This document shows positions 43,801 to 58,280 of a stretch of DNA of 64,000 bases, one piece after another. The position numbers and the translations under genes were made by a program. Origin of the DNA: Anaspis maculata (taxonomy: Eukaryota > Arthropoda > Insecta > Coleoptera > Scraptiidae). The notes beneath the pieces were generated by a model. It did no database searches and was not told the origin of the DNA. It saw nothing but the letters and a program-made list of their open reading frames with translations. The stretch lies in the NCBI GenBank assembly GCA_949128115.1, contig OX421968.1, forward strand, positions 56,685,423 through 56,749,422. The letters run 5' to 3'. Numbering within the stretch: the first letter of the stretch is position 1; each line of letters begins with the position of its first letter.

Positions 43801-43900
43801 TCAACCCACATGACTTTGAGAACGATCGGTCACCACTTTTGGAGTTGGCAGCTTTTTGTTCCAAACGCAACATCTGACGAACGAACACAAATATAGGAGA
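43801..43900 (+). repeat. Hybrid A/C monomer, unequal-crossover junction
   Basis: This monomer has a type-A left half (gactttgagaacgatcgg) joined to a type-C right half (ggagttggcagctttttgttcc). In the paralogous segment at 53,505-53,770 the two halves belong to two consecutive monomers. The copy here therefore lost about one monomer (178 bp) by exchange within the shared acgatcggtcaccactttt. Confidence 0.8.
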
Positions 43901-46900
43901 AAAGACACAATTGTTATCCAAAAAGTTCAGGTTTTAACCCACGTGACTTCAGGCTCCAACCCACGTGACTTCAGGCTTCAACCCACGTGACTTCAGGCTC
44001 CAACCCACGTGACTTTTGAAACGATCGGTTACGACTTTTGGAGTTGTCAGCTACTTGTTCCAAACGCAACATCTGACGAACGAACACAAATATAGAAGAA
44101 AAGACACAATTGTTATCCAAAAAGTTGAGGTTTTAACCCACGTGACTTCAGGCTTCAACCCACGTGCCTTCAGGCTTCAACCCACGTGACTTTGAAAACG
44201 AACGGTCACGACTTTTGGAGTTGTCAGCTACTTGTTCCAAACGCAACATCTGACGAACGAACACAAATATAGAAGAAAAGACACAATTGTTATCCAAAAA
44301 GTTCAGGTTTCAACCCACGTGACTTCAGGCTCCAACCCACGTGACTTCAGGCTCCAACCCACGTGACTTTGGAAACGATCGATCACCACTTTTGAAGTTG
44401 GCAGCTACTCTTTCCAAACGCAACATCTGACGAACGAACACAAATATAGAAGAAAAGACACAATTGTTATCCAAAAAGTTCAGGTTTTATCCCACGTGAC
44501 TTCAGGCTCCAACCCACGTGACTTCAGGCTCCAATCCACGTGACTTTGGAAACGATCGGTCACCACTTTTGAAGTTGGCAGCTACTCTTTCCAAACGCAA
44601 CATCTGACGAACGAACACAAATATAGAAGAAAAGACACAATTGTTATCTCAAAAGTTCAGGTTTTAATCCACGTGACTTCAGGCTTCAACCCACGTGACT
44701 TCAGGCACCAACCCACGTGACTTTGAAAATGAACGGTCACGACTTTTGGAGTTGTCAGCTACTTGTTCCAAACGCAACATCTGACGAACGAACACAAATA
44801 TAGAAGAAAAGACACAATTGTTATCCAAAAAGTTCAGGTTTCAACCCACGTGACTTCAGGCTTCAACCCACGTGACTTCAGGCTTCGACCCACGTGACTT
44901 TGAAAACGATCGGTCACCACTTTTGAAGTTGGCAGCTACTCTTTCCAAACGCAACATCTGACGAACGAACACAAATATAGAAGAAAAGACACAATTGTTA
45001 TCCAAAAAGTTCAGGTTTAAACCCACGTGACTTCAGGCTTCTACCCACGTGACTTCAGGCTTCAACCCACGTGACTTTGAAAACGATCGGTCACCACCTT
45101 TGAAGTTGGCAGCTACTCTTTCCAAACGCAACATCTGACGAACGAACACAAATATAGAAAAAAAGACACAATTGGTATCCAAAAAGTTCAGGTTTGAACC
45201 CACGTGACTCCAGGCTCCAACCCACGTGACTTCAGGCTTCAACCCACGTGACTTTGAGAACGATCGGTCACCACTTTTGAAGTTGGCAGCTACTCTTTCC
45301 AAACGCAACATCTGACGAACGAACACAAATATAGAAGAAAAGACACAATTGTTATCCAAAAAGTTCAGGTTTTAACCCACGTGACTTCAGGCTTCAACCC
45401 ACGTGACCTCAGGCTTCAACCCACGTGACTTTGAAAACGATCGGTCACCACTTTTGAAGTTGGCAGCTACTCTTTCCAAACGCAACATCTGACGAACGAA
45501 CACAAATATAGAAAAGAAGACACAATTGTTATCCAAAAAGTTCAGGCTCCAACCCACGTGACTTCAGGCTTCAACCCACGTGACTCCAGGCTCCAACCCA
45601 CGTGACTTTTGAAACGATCGGTCACGACTTTTGGAGTTGGCAGCTTCTTGTTCCAAACGCAACATCTGACGAACGAACACAAATATCAAAAAAAAAGACA
45701 CAATTGTTATCCAAAAAATTCAGGCTCCAACCCACGTGACTCCAGGCTCCAACCCACGTGACTTCAGGCTTCAACCCACATGACTTTGAGAACGATCGGT
45801 CACCACTTTTTAAGTTGGCAGCTACCCTTTCCAAACGCAACATCTGACGAACGAACACAAATATAGAAAAAAAGACACAATTGTTATCCAAAAAGTTCAA
45901 GTTTTAACCCACGTGACTTCAGGCTTCAACCCACGTGACTTAAGGCTTCAACCCACGTGACTTTCAAAACGATCGGTCACCACTTTTGGAGTTGGCAGCT
46001 TTTTGTTCCAAACGCAACATCTGACGAACGAACACAAATATCAAAAAAAAGACACAATTATTATCCAAAAAGTTCAGGCCCCAACCCACGTGACTTCAGG
46101 CTTCAGCCCACGTGACTTCAGGCTCCAACCCACGTGACTTTTGAAACGATCGGACACGACTTTTGGAGTTGGCAGCTTCTTGTTCCAAACGCAACATCTG
46201 ACGAACGAACACAAATATCAAAAAAAAAGACACAATTGTTATCCAAAAAGTTCAGGCCCCAACCCACGTGACTTCAGGCCCCAACCCACGTGACTTCAGG
46301 CTTCAACCCACGTGACTTCAGGCTCCAACCCACGTGACTTTTGAAACGATCGGTCACGACTTTTGGAGTTGGCAGCTTCTTGTTCCAAACGCAACATCTG
46401 ACGAACGAACACAAATATCGAAAAAAAAAGACACAATTGTTATCCAAAAAGTTCAGGCCCCAACCCACGTGACTTCAGGCTTCAACCCACGTGCCTTCAG
46501 GCTTCAACCCACGTGACTTTTGAAACGATCGGTCACGACTTTTGGAGTTGGCAGCTTTTTGTTCCAAACGCAACATCTGACGAACGAACACAAATATCAA
46601 AAAAAAGACACAATTGTTATCCAAAAAGTTCAGGCCCCAACCCACGTGACTCCAGGCTCCAACCCACGTGACTTTAGGCTTCTACCCACGTGACTTCAGG
46701 CTTCAACCCACGTGACTTTGAAAACGATCGGTCACCACCTTTGAAGTTGGCAGCTACTCTTTCCAAGCGCAACATCTGACGAACGAACACAAATATAGAA
46801 AACAAGACACAATTGGTATCCAAAAAGTTCAGGTTTGAAACCACGTGACTCCAGGCTCCAACCCACGTGACTTCAGGCTTCAACCCACGTGACTTTGAGA

Positions 46901-47027
46901 ACGATCGGTCACCACTTTCCAAGTTGGCAGCTACTCTTTCCAAACGCAACATCTGACGAACGAACACAAATATAGAAGAAAAGACACAATTGTTATCCAA
47001 AAAGTTCAGGTTTTAACCCACGTGACT

Positions 47028-49285
47028 TTAGGCTTCAACCCACGTGACTTCAGGCTTCAACCCACGTGACTTTGAAAACGATCGGTCACCACTTTTGAAG
47101 TTGGCAGCTACTCTTTCCAAACGCAACATCTGACGAACGAACACAAATATAGAAAGAAAGACACAATTGTTATCCAAAAAGTTCAGGTTTGAACCCACGT
47201 GACTCCAGGCTCCAACCCACGTGACTTCAGGCTTCAACCCACGTGACTTCAGGCGCCAACCCACGTGACTTTGAGAACGATCGGTTACCACTTTTGAAGT
47301 TGGCAGCTACCCTTTAGAAACGCAACATCTGAGGAACGAACACAAATATAGAAAAAAAGACACAATTGTTATCCAAAAAGTTCAAGTTTTAACCCACGTG
47401 ACTTCAGGCTTCAGCTCACGTGACTTCAGGCTCCAACCCACGTGACTTTGAAAACGATCGGTCACCATTTTTGAAGTTGGCTGCTACTCTTTCCAAACGC
47501 AACATCTGACGAACGAACACAAATATAGAAAAAAAGACACAATTGTTATCCAAAAAGTTCAGGTTCTAACCCACGTGACTTCAAGCTTCAACCCACGTGA
47601 CTTCAGGCTTCAACCCACGTGACTTCAGGCTTCAACCCACGTGACTTTGAAATCGATCGGTCACCACTTTTGAAGTTGGCAGCTTTTTGTTCCAAACGCA
47701 ACATCTGACGAACGAACACAAATATCAAAAAAAAGACACAATTGTTATCCAAAAAGTTCAGGCTCCTACCCACGTGACTTCAGGCTTCAACCCACGTGAC
47801 TCCAGGCTCCAACCCACGTGACTTTTGAAACGATCGGACACGACTTTTGGAGTTGGCAGCTTCTTGTTCCAAACGCAACATCTGACGAACGAACACAAAT
47901 ATCAAAAAAAAAGACACAATTGTTATCCAAAAAGTTCAGGCCCCAACCCACGTGACTTCAGGCTTCAACCCACGTGCCTTCAGGCTTCAACCCACGTGAC
48001 TTTTGAAAGGATCGGTCACGACTTTTGGAGTTGGCAGCTTTTTGTTCCAAACGCAACATCTGACGAACGAACACAAATATCAAAAAAAAGACACAATTGT
48101 TATCCAAAAAGTTCAGGCCCCAACCCACGTGACTCCAGGCTTCAACCCACGTGACTTCAGGCTTCTACCCACGTGACTTCAGGCTTCAACCCACGTGACT
48201 TTGAAAACGATCGGTCACCACCTTTGAAGTTGGCAGCTACTCTTTCCAAGCGCAACATCTGACGAACGAACACAAATATAGAAAGAAAGACACAATTGTT
48301 ATCCAAAAAGTTCAGGTTTGAACCCACGTGACTCCAGGCTCCAACCCACGTGACTTCAGGCTTCAACCCACGTGACTTCAGGCGCCAACCCACGTGACTT
48401 TGAGAACGATCGGTTACCACTTTTGAAGTTGGCAGCTACCCTTTAGAAACGCAACATCTGAGGAACGAACACAAATATAGAAAAAAAGACACAATTGTTA
48501 TCCAAAAAGTTCAAGTTTTAACCCACGTGACTTCAGGCTTCAGCTCACGTGACTTCAGGCTCCAACCCACGTGACTTTGAAAACGATCGGTCACCATTTT
48601 TGAAGTTGGCTGCTACTCTTTCCAAACGCAACATCTGACGAACGAACACAAATATAGAAAAAAAGACACAATTGTTATCCAAAAAGTTCAGGTTCTAACC
48701 CACGTGACTTCAAGCTTCAACCCACGTGACTTCAGGCTTCAACCCACGTGACTTCAGGCTTCAACCCACGTGACTTTGAAATCGATCGGTCACCACTTTT
48801 GAAGTTGGCAGCTTTTTGTTCCAAACGCAACATCTGACGAACGAACACAAATATCAAAAAAAAGACACAATTGTTATCCAAAAAGTTCAGGCTCCTACCC
48901 ACGTGACTTCAGGCTTCAACCCACGTGACTCCAGGCTCCAACCCACGTGACTTTTGAAACGATCGGACACGACTTTTGGAGTTGGCAGCTTCTTGTTCCA
49001 AACGCAACATCTGACGAACGAACACAAATATCAAAAAAAAAGACACAATTGTTATCCAAAAAGTTCAGGCCCCAACCCACGTGACTTCAGGCTTCAACCC
49101 ACGTGCCTTCAGGCTTCAACCCACGTGACTTTTGAAACGATCGGTCACGACTTTTGGAGTTGGCAGCTTTTTGTTCCAAACGCAACATCTGACGAACGAA
49201 CACAAATATCAAAAAAAAGACACAATTGTTATCCAAAAAGTTCAGGCCCCAACCCACGTGACTCCAGGCTTCAACCCACGTGACT
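47028..49285 (+). repeat. 1,129-bp 6-monomer HOR, two copies
   Basis: Two 1,129-bp units collinear with 36,003-38,260. One private change (gaaaggatcgg near 48,007 instead of gaaacgatcgg) distinguishes the first unit. This is the third tract of the series. Confidence 0.85.
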
Positions 49286-52200
49286 TCAGGCTTCTACCCA
49301 CGTGACTTCAGGCTTCAACCCACGTGACTTTGAAAACGATCGGTCACCACCTTTGAAGTTGGCAGCTACTCTTTCCAAGCGCAACATCTGACGAACGAAC
49401 ACAAATATAGAAAAAAAGACACAATTGGTATCCAAAAAGTTCAGGTTTGAAACCACGTGACTCCAGGCTCCAACCCACGTGACTTCAGGCTTCAACCCAC
49501 GTGACTTTGAGAACGATCGGTCACCACTTTCCAAGTTGGCAGCTACTCTTTCCAAACGCAACATCTGACGAACGAACACAAATATAGAAGAAAAGACACA
49601 ATTGTTATCCAAAAAGTTCAGGTTTTAACCCACGTGACTTCAGGCTTCAACCCACGTGACTTCAGGCGCCAACCCACGTGACTTTGAGAACGATCGGTTA
49701 CCACTTTTGAAGTTGGCAGCTACCCTTTAGAAACGCAACATCTGACGAACGAACACAAATATAGAAAAAAAGACACAATTGTTATCCAAAAAGTTCAAGT
49801 TTTAACCCACGTGACTTCAGGCTTCAGCTCACGTGACTTCAGGCTCCAACCCACGTGACTTTGAAAACGATCGGTCACCATTTTTGAAGTTGGCTGCTAC
49901 TCTTTCCAAACGCAACATCTGACGAACGAACACAAATATAGAAAAAAAGACACAATTGTTATCCAAAAAGTTCAGGTTCTAACCCACGTGACTTCAAGCT
50001 TCAACCCACAGGACTTCAGGCTTCAACCCACGTGACTTCAGGCTTCAACCCACGTGACTTTGAAAACGATCGGTCACCATTTTTGAAGTTGGCTGCTACT
50101 CTTTCCAAACGCAACATCTGACGAACGAACACAAATATAGAAAGAAAGACACAATTGTTATCCAAAAAGTTCAGGTTTGAACCCACGTGACTCCAGGCTC
50201 CAACCCACGTGACTTCAGGCTTCAACCCACGTGACTTCAGGCTTCAACCCACGTGACTTAAGGCTTCAACCCACGTGACTCTCAAAACGATCGGTCACCA
50301 CTTTTGGAGTTGGCAGCTTCTTGTTGCAAACGCAACATCTGACGAACGAACACAAATATCAAAAAGAAAGACACAATTGTTATCCAAAAAGTTCTGGCTC
50401 CAACCCACGTGACTTCAGGCTTCAACCCACGTGACTTCAGGCTCCAACCCACGTGACTTTTGAAACGAACGGTCACGTCTTTTGGAGTTGTCAGCTACTT
50501 GTTCCAAACGCAACATCTGACGAACGAACACAAATATAGAAGAAAAGACACAATTGTTATCCAAAAAGTTTAGGTTTTAACCCACGTGACTTCAGGCTTC
50601 AACCCACGTGACTTCAGGCTCCAACCCACGTGACTTTGAAAACGATCGGTCACCACTTTTGGAGTTGGCAGCTACTCTTTCCAAACGCAACATCTGACTA
50701 ACGAACACAAATATAGAAGAAAAGACGCAATTGTAATCCAAAAAGTTCAGGTTTTAACCCACGTGACTTCAGGCTTCAACCCACGTGACTTCAGGCTCCA
50801 ACCCACGTGACTTTTGAAACGATCGGTCACGACTTTTGGAGTTGTCAGCTACTTGTTCCAAACGCAACATCTGACGAACGAACACAAATATAGAAGAAAA
50901 GACACAATTGTTATCCAAAAAGTTGAGGTTTTAACCCACGTGACTCCAGGCTTCAACCCACGAGACTTCAGGCTCCAACCCACGTGACTTTGAAAACGAT
51001 CGGTCACCACTTTTGAAGTTGGCAGCTACTCTTTCCAAACGCAACATCTGACGAACGAACACAAATATAGAAGAAAAGACACAATTGTTATCTCAAAAGT
51101 TCAGGTTTCAACCCACGTGACTCCAGGCTTCAACCCACGTGACTCCAGGCACCAACCCACGTGACTTTGAAAACAAACGGTCACTTCTTTTGGAGTTGTC
51201 AGCTACTTGTTCCAAACGCAACATCTGACGAACGAACACAAATATAGGAGAAAAGACACAATTGTTATCCAAAAAGTTCAGGTTTTAACCCACGTGATTT
51301 CAGGCTTCAACCCACGTGACTTCAGGCTTCAACCCACGTGACTTCAGGCTTCAACCCACGTGACTTTGAAATCGATCGGTCACCACTTTTGAAGTTGGCA
51401 GCTACTCTTCCCAAACGCAACATCTGACGAACGAACACAAATATAGAAGAAAAGACACAATTGTTATCCAAAAAGTTCAGGTTTCAACCCACGTGACTTC
51501 AGGCTTCTACCCACGTGACTTCAGGCTTCAACCCACGTGACTTTGAAAACGATCGGTCACCACTTTTGAAGTTGGCAGCTACTCTTTCCAAACGCAACAT
51601 CTGACGAACGAACACAAATATAGAAAAAAAGACACAATTGGTATCCAAAAAGTTCAGGTTTGAACCCACGTGACTCCAGGCTCCAACCCACGTGACTTCA
51701 GGCTTCAACCCACGTGACTTCAGGCTCCAACCCACGTGACTTTTGAAACGATCGGTTACGACTTTTGGAGTTGTCAGCTACTTGTTCCAAACGCAACATC
51801 TGACGAACGAACACAAATATAGAAGAAAAGACACAATTGTTATCCAAAAAGTTGAGGTTTTAACCCACGTGACTTCAGGCTTCAACCCACGTGCCTTCAG
51901 GCTTCAACCCACGTGACTTTGAAAACGAACGGTCACGACTTTTGGAGTTGTCAGCTACTTGTTCCAAACGCAACATCTGACGAACGAACACAAATATAGA
52001 AGAAAAGACACAATTGTTATCCAAAAAGTTCAGGTTTCAACCCACGTGACTTCAGGCTCCAACTCACGTGACTTCAGGCTCCAACCCACGTGACTTTGGA
52101 AACGATCGGTCACCACTTTTGAAGTTGGCAGCTACTCTTTCCAAACGCAACATCTGACGAACGAACACAAATATAGAAGAAAAGACACAATTGTTATCCA

Positions 52201-55200
52201 AAAAGTTCAGGTTTTAACCCACGTGACTTTAGGCTCCAACCCACGTGACTTCAGGCTCCAATCCACGTGACTTTGGAAACGATCGGTCACCACTTTTGAA
52301 GTTGGCAGCTACTCTTTCCAAACGCAACATCTGACGAACGAACACAAATATAGAAGAAAAGACACAATTGTTATCTCAAAAGTTCAGGTTTTAATCCACG
52401 TGACTTCAGGCTTCAACCCACGTGACTTCAGGCACCAACCCACGTGACTTTGAAAATGAACGGTCACGACTTTTGGAGTTGTCAGCTACTTGTTCCAAAC
52501 GCAACATCTGACGAACGAACACAAATATAGAAGAAAAGACACAATTGTTATCCAAAAAGTTCAGGTTTCAACCCACGTGACTTCAGGCTTCAACCCACGT
52601 GACTTCAGGCTTCAACCCACGTGACTTTGAAAACGATCGGTCACCACTTTTGAAGTTGGCAGCTACTCTTTCCAAACGCAACATCTGACGAACGAACACA
52701 AATATAGAAGAAAAGACACAATTGTTATCCAAAAAGTTCAGGTTTAAACCCACGTGACTTCAGGCTTCTACCCACGTGACTTCAGGCTTCAACCCACGTG
52801 ACTTTGAAAACGATCGGTCACCACCTTTGAAGTTGGCAGCTACTCTTTCCAAACGCAACATCTGACGAACGAACACAAATATAGAAAAAAAGACACAATT
52901 GGTATCCAAAAAGTTCAGGTTTGAACCCACGTGACTCCAGGCTCCAACCCACGTGACTTCAGGCTTCAACCTACGTGACTTTGAGAACGATCGGTCACCA
53001 CTTTTGAAGTTGGCAGCTACTCTTTCCAAACGCAACATCTGACGAACGAACACAAATATAGAAGAAAAGACACAATTGTTATCCAAAAAGTTCAGGTTTT
53101 AACCCACGTGACTTCAGGCTTCAACCCTAGTGACCTCAGGCTTCAACCCACGTGACTTTGAAAACGATCGGTCACCACTTTTGAAGTTGGCAGCTACTCT
53201 TTCCAAACGCAACATCTGACGAACGAACACAAATATAGAAAAGAAGACACAATTGTTATCTAAAAAGTTCAGGCTCCAACCCACGTGACTTCAGGCTTCA
53301 ACCCACGTGACTCCAGGCTCCAACCCACGTGACTTTTGGAACGATCGGTCACGACTTTTGGAGTTGGCAGCTTCTTGTTCCAAACGCAACATCTGACGAA
53401 CGAACACAAATATCAAAAAAAAAAGACACAATTGTTATCCAAAAAATTCAGGCTCCAACCCACGTGACTCCAGGCTCCAACCCACGTGACTTCAGGCTTC
53501 AACCCACATGACTTTGAGAACGATCGGTCACCACTTTTGAAGTTGGCAGCTACCCTTTCCAAACGCAACATCTGACGAACGAACACAAATATAGAAAAAA
53601 AGACACAATTGTTATCCAAAAAGTTCAAGTTTTTACCCACGTGACTTCAGGCTTCAACCCACGTGACTTAAGGCTTCAACCCACGTGACTTTCAAAACGA
53701 TCGGTCACCACTTTTGGAGTTGGCAGCTTTTTGTTCCAAACGCAACATCTGACGAACGAACACAAATATAGGAGAAAAGACACAATTGTTATCCAAAAAG
53801 TTCAGGTTTTAACCCACGTGACTTCAGGCTCCAACCCACGTGACTTCAGGCTTCAACCCACGTGACTTCAGGCTCCAACCCACGTGACTTTTGAAACGAT
53901 CGGTTACGACTTTTGGAGTTGTCAGCTACTTGTTCCAAACGCAACATCTGACGAACGAACACAAATATAGAAGAAAAGACACAATTGTTATCCAAAAAGT
54001 TGAGGTTTTAACCCACGTGACTTCAGGCTTCAACCCACGTGCCTTCAGGCTTCAACCCACGTGACTTTGAAAACGAACGGTCACGACTTTTGGAGTTGTC
54101 AGCTACTTGTTCCAAACGCAACATCTGACGAACGAACACAAATATAGAAGAAAAGACACAATTGTTATCCAAAAAGTTCAGGTTTCAACCCACGTGACTT
54201 CAGGCTCCAACCCACGTGACTTCAGGCTCCAACCCACGTGACTTTGGAAACGATCGATCACCACTTTTGAAGTTGGCAGCTACTCTTTCCAAACGCAACA
54301 TCTGACGAACGAACACAAATATAGAAGAAAAGACACAATTGTTATCCAAAAAGTTCAGGTTTTATCCCACGTGACTTCAGGCTCCAACCCACGTGACTTC
54401 AGGCTCCAATCCACGTGACTTTGGAAACGATCGGTCACCACTTTTGAAGTTGGCAGCTACTCTTTCCAAACGCAACATCTGACGAACGAACACAAATATA
54501 GAAGAAAAGACACAATTGTTATCTCAAAAGTTCAGGTTTTAATCCACGTGACTTCAGGCTTCAACCCACGTGACTTCAGGCACCAACCCACGTGACTTTG
54601 AAAATGAACGGTCACGACTTTTGGAGTTGTCAGCTACTTGTTCCAAACGCAACATCTGACGAACGAACACAAATATAGAAGAAAAGACACAATTGTTATC
54701 CAAAAAGTTCAGGTTTCAACCCACGTGACTTCAGGCTTCAACCCACGTGACTTCAGGCTTCGACCCACGTGACTTTGAAAACGATCGGTCACCACTTTTG
54801 AAGTTGGCAGCTACTCTTTCCAAACGCAACATCTGACGAACGAACACAAATATAGAAGAAAAGACACAATTGTTATCCAAAAAGTTCAGGTTTAAACCCA
54901 CGTGACTTCAGGCTTCTACCCACGTGACTTCAGGCTTCAACCCACGTGACTTTGAAAACGATCGGTCACCACCTTTGAAGTTGGCAGCTACTCTTTCCAA
55001 ACGCAACATCTGACGAACGAACACAAATATAGAAAAAAAGACACAATTGGTATCCAAAAAGTTCAGGTTTGAACCCACGTGACTCCAGGCTCCAACCCAC
55101 GTGACTTCAGGCTTCAACCCACGTGACTTTGAGAACGATCGGTCACCACTTTTGAAGTTGGCAGCTACTCTTTCCAAACGCAACATCTGACGAACGAACA

Positions 55201-55739
55201 CAAATATAGAAGAAAAGACACAATTGTTATCCAAAAAGTTCAGGTTTTAACCCACGTGACTTCAGGCTTCAACCCACGTGACCTCAGGCTTCAACCCACG
55301 TGACTTTGAAAACGATCGGTCACCACTTTTGAAGTTGGCAGCTACTCTTTCCAAACGCAACATCTGACGAACGAACACAAATATAGAAAAGAAGACACAA
55401 TTGTTATCCAAAAAGTTCAGGCTCCAACCCACGTGACTTCAGGCTTCAACCCACGTGACTCCAGGCTCCAACCCACGTGACTTTTGAAACGATCGGTCAC
55501 GACTTTTGGAGTTGGCAGCTTCTTGTTCCAAACGCAACATCTGACGAACGAACACAAATATCAAAAAAAAAGACACAATTGTTATCCAAAAAATTCAGGC
55601 TCCAACCCACGTGACTCCAGGCTCCAACCCACGTGACTTCAGGCTTCAACCCACATGACTTTGAGAACGATCGGTCACCACTTTTTAAGTTGGCAGCTAC
55701 CCTTTCCAAACGCAACATCTGACGAACGAACACAAATAT

Positions 55740-57200
55740 AGAAAAAAAGACACAATTGTTATCCAAAAAGTTCAAGTTTTAACCCACGTGACTTCAGGCT
55801 TCAACCCACGTGACTTAAGGCTTCAACCCACGTGACTTTCAAAACGATCGGTCACCACTTTTGGAGTTGGCAGCTTTTTGTTCCAAACGCAACATCTGAC
55901 GAACGAACACAAATATCAAAAAAAAGACACAATTATTATCCAAAAAGTTCAGGCCCCAACCCACGTGACTTCAGGCTTCAGCCCACGTGACTTCAGGCTC
56001 CAACCCACGTGACTTTTGAAACGATCGGACACGACTTTTGGAGTTGGCAGCTTCTTGTTCCAAACGCAACATCTGACGAACGAACACAAATATCAAAAAA
56101 AAAGACACAATTGTTATCCAAAAAGTTCAGGCCCCAACCCACGTGACTTCAGGCTTCAACCCACGTGCCTTCAGGCTTCAACCCACGTGACTTTTGAAAC
56201 GATCGGTCACAACTTTTGGAGTTGGCAGCTTTTTGTTCCAAACGCAACATCTGACGAACGAACACAAATATCAAAAAAAAGACACAATTGTTATCCAAAA
56301 AGTTCAGGCCCCAACCCACGTGACTCCAGGCTCCAACCCACGTGACTTCAGGCTTCTACCCACGTGACTTCAGGCTTCAACCCATGTGACTTTGAAAACG
56401 ATCGGTCACCACCTTTGAAGTTGGCAGCTACTCTTTCCAAACGCAACATCTGACGAACGAACACAAATATAGAAAAAAAGACACAATTGTTATCCAAAAA
56501 GTTCAAGTTTTAACCCACGTGACTTCAGGCTTCAACCCACGTGACTTAAGGCTTCAACCCACGTGACTTTCAAAACGATCGGTCACCACTTTTGGAGTTG
56601 GCAGCTTTTTGTTCCAAACGCAACATCTGACGAACGAACACAAATATCAAAAAAAAGACACAATTATTATCCAAAAAGTTCAGGCTCCAACCCACGTGAC
56701 TTCAGGCTTCAACCCACGTGACTTCAGGCTCCAACCCACGTGACTTTTGAAACGATCGGACACGACTTTTGGAGTTGGCAGCTTCTTGTTCCAAACGCAA
56801 CATCTGACGAACGAACACAAATATCAAAAAAAAAGACACAATTGTTATCCAAAAAGTTCAGGCCCCAACCCACGTGACTTCAGGCTTCAACCCACGTGCC
56901 TTCAGGCTTCAACCCACGTGACTTTTGAAACGATCGGTCACAACTTTTGGAGTTGGCAGCTTTTTGTTCCAAACGCAACATCTGACGAACGAACACAAAT
57001 ATCAAAAAAAAGACACAATTGTTATCCAAAAAGTTCAGGCCCCAACCCACGTGACTCCAGGCTCCAACCCACGTGACTTCAGGCTTCTACCCACGTGACT
57101 TCAGGCTTCAACCCATGTGACTTTGAAAACGATCGGTCACCACCTTTGAAGTTGGCAGCTACTCTTTCCAAACGCAACATCTGACGAACGAACACAAATA
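55740..57200 (+). repeat. 731-bp tandem duplication (4 monomers)
   Basis: Two adjacent copies are offset by 731 bp, four monomers plus one subrepeat and 1 bp. Shared private variants are aattattatcc (55,932 and 56,663), tcacaactttt (56,207 and 56,938) and cccatgtgac (56,383 and 57,114). Having these rare changes in both copies shows a very recent local duplication. Confidence 0.82.
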
Positions 57201-58280
57201 TAGAAAAAAAGACACAATTGGTATCCAAAAAGTTCAGGTTTGAACCCACGTGACTCCAGGCTCCAACCCACGTGACTTCAGGCTTCAACCCACGTGACTT
57301 TGAGAACGATCGGTCACCACTTTTGAAGTTGGCAGCTACTCTTTCCAAACGCAACATCTGACGAACGAACACAAATATAGAAGAAAAGACACAATTGTTA
57401 TCCAAAAAGTTCAGGTTTTAACCCACGTGACTTCAGGCTTCAACCCACGTGACTTCAGGCTTCAACCCACGTGACTTTGAAAACGATCGGTCACCACTTT
57501 TGAAGTTGGCAGCTACTCTTTCCAAACGCAACATCTGACGAACGAACACAAATATCGGAAAGAAGACACAATTGTTATCCAAAAAGTTCAGGTTTGATCC
57601 CACGTGACTCCAGGCTCAAACCCACGTGACTTCAGGCGCCAACCCACGTGACTTTGAGAACGATCGGTCACCACTTTTGAAGTTGGCAGCTACCCTTCCC
57701 AAACGCAACATCTGACGAACGAACACAAATATCAAAAAAAAAGACACAATTGTTATCCAAAAAGTTCAGGCCCCAACCCACGTGACTTCAGGCTTCAACC
57801 CACGTGCCTTCAGGCTTCAACCCACGTGACTTTTGAAACGATCGGTCACGACTTTTGGAGTTGGCAGCTTTTTGTTCCAAACGCAACATCTGACGAACGA
57901 ACACAAATATCAAAAAAAAGACACAATTGTTATCCAAAAAGTTCAGGCCCCAACCCACGTGACTCCAGGCTTCAACCCACGTGACTTCAGGCTTCTACCC
58001 ACGTGACTTCAGGCTTCAACCCACGTGACTCAGAAAACGATCGGTCACCACCTTTGAAGTTGGCAGCTACTCTTTCCAAACGCAACATCTGACGAACGAA
58101 CACAAATATAGAAAAAAAGACACAATTGGTATCCAAAAAGTTCAGGTTTGAACCCACGTGACTCCAGGCTCCAACCCACGTGACTTCAGGCTTCAACCCA
58201 CGTGACTTTGAGAACGATCGGTCACCACTTTTGAAGTTGGCAGCTACTCTTTCCAAACGCAACATCTGACGAACGAACAC

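Larger units (their letters stand above)
23220..57200 (+). repeat. Three related ~10-11-kb superunits
   Basis: Long collinear stretches recur. About 23,220-28,000 matches about 33,580-38,360 at offsets of 10,358-10,360. About 35,240-38,260 matches about 46,270-49,285 at an offset of 11,025. About 30,690-33,500 matches about 39,390-42,200 at an offset of 8,700. About 40,319-43,820 matches about 50,016-53,520 at an offset of 9,697. About 45,030-46,000 matches about 54,908-55,880 at an offset of 9,875. Changes between offsets equal whole monomers or whole HOR units (177/178, 199 or 1,129 bp), which is the signature of local unequal exchange after the superunits were duplicated. Boundaries are approximate. 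Confidence 0.75.
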
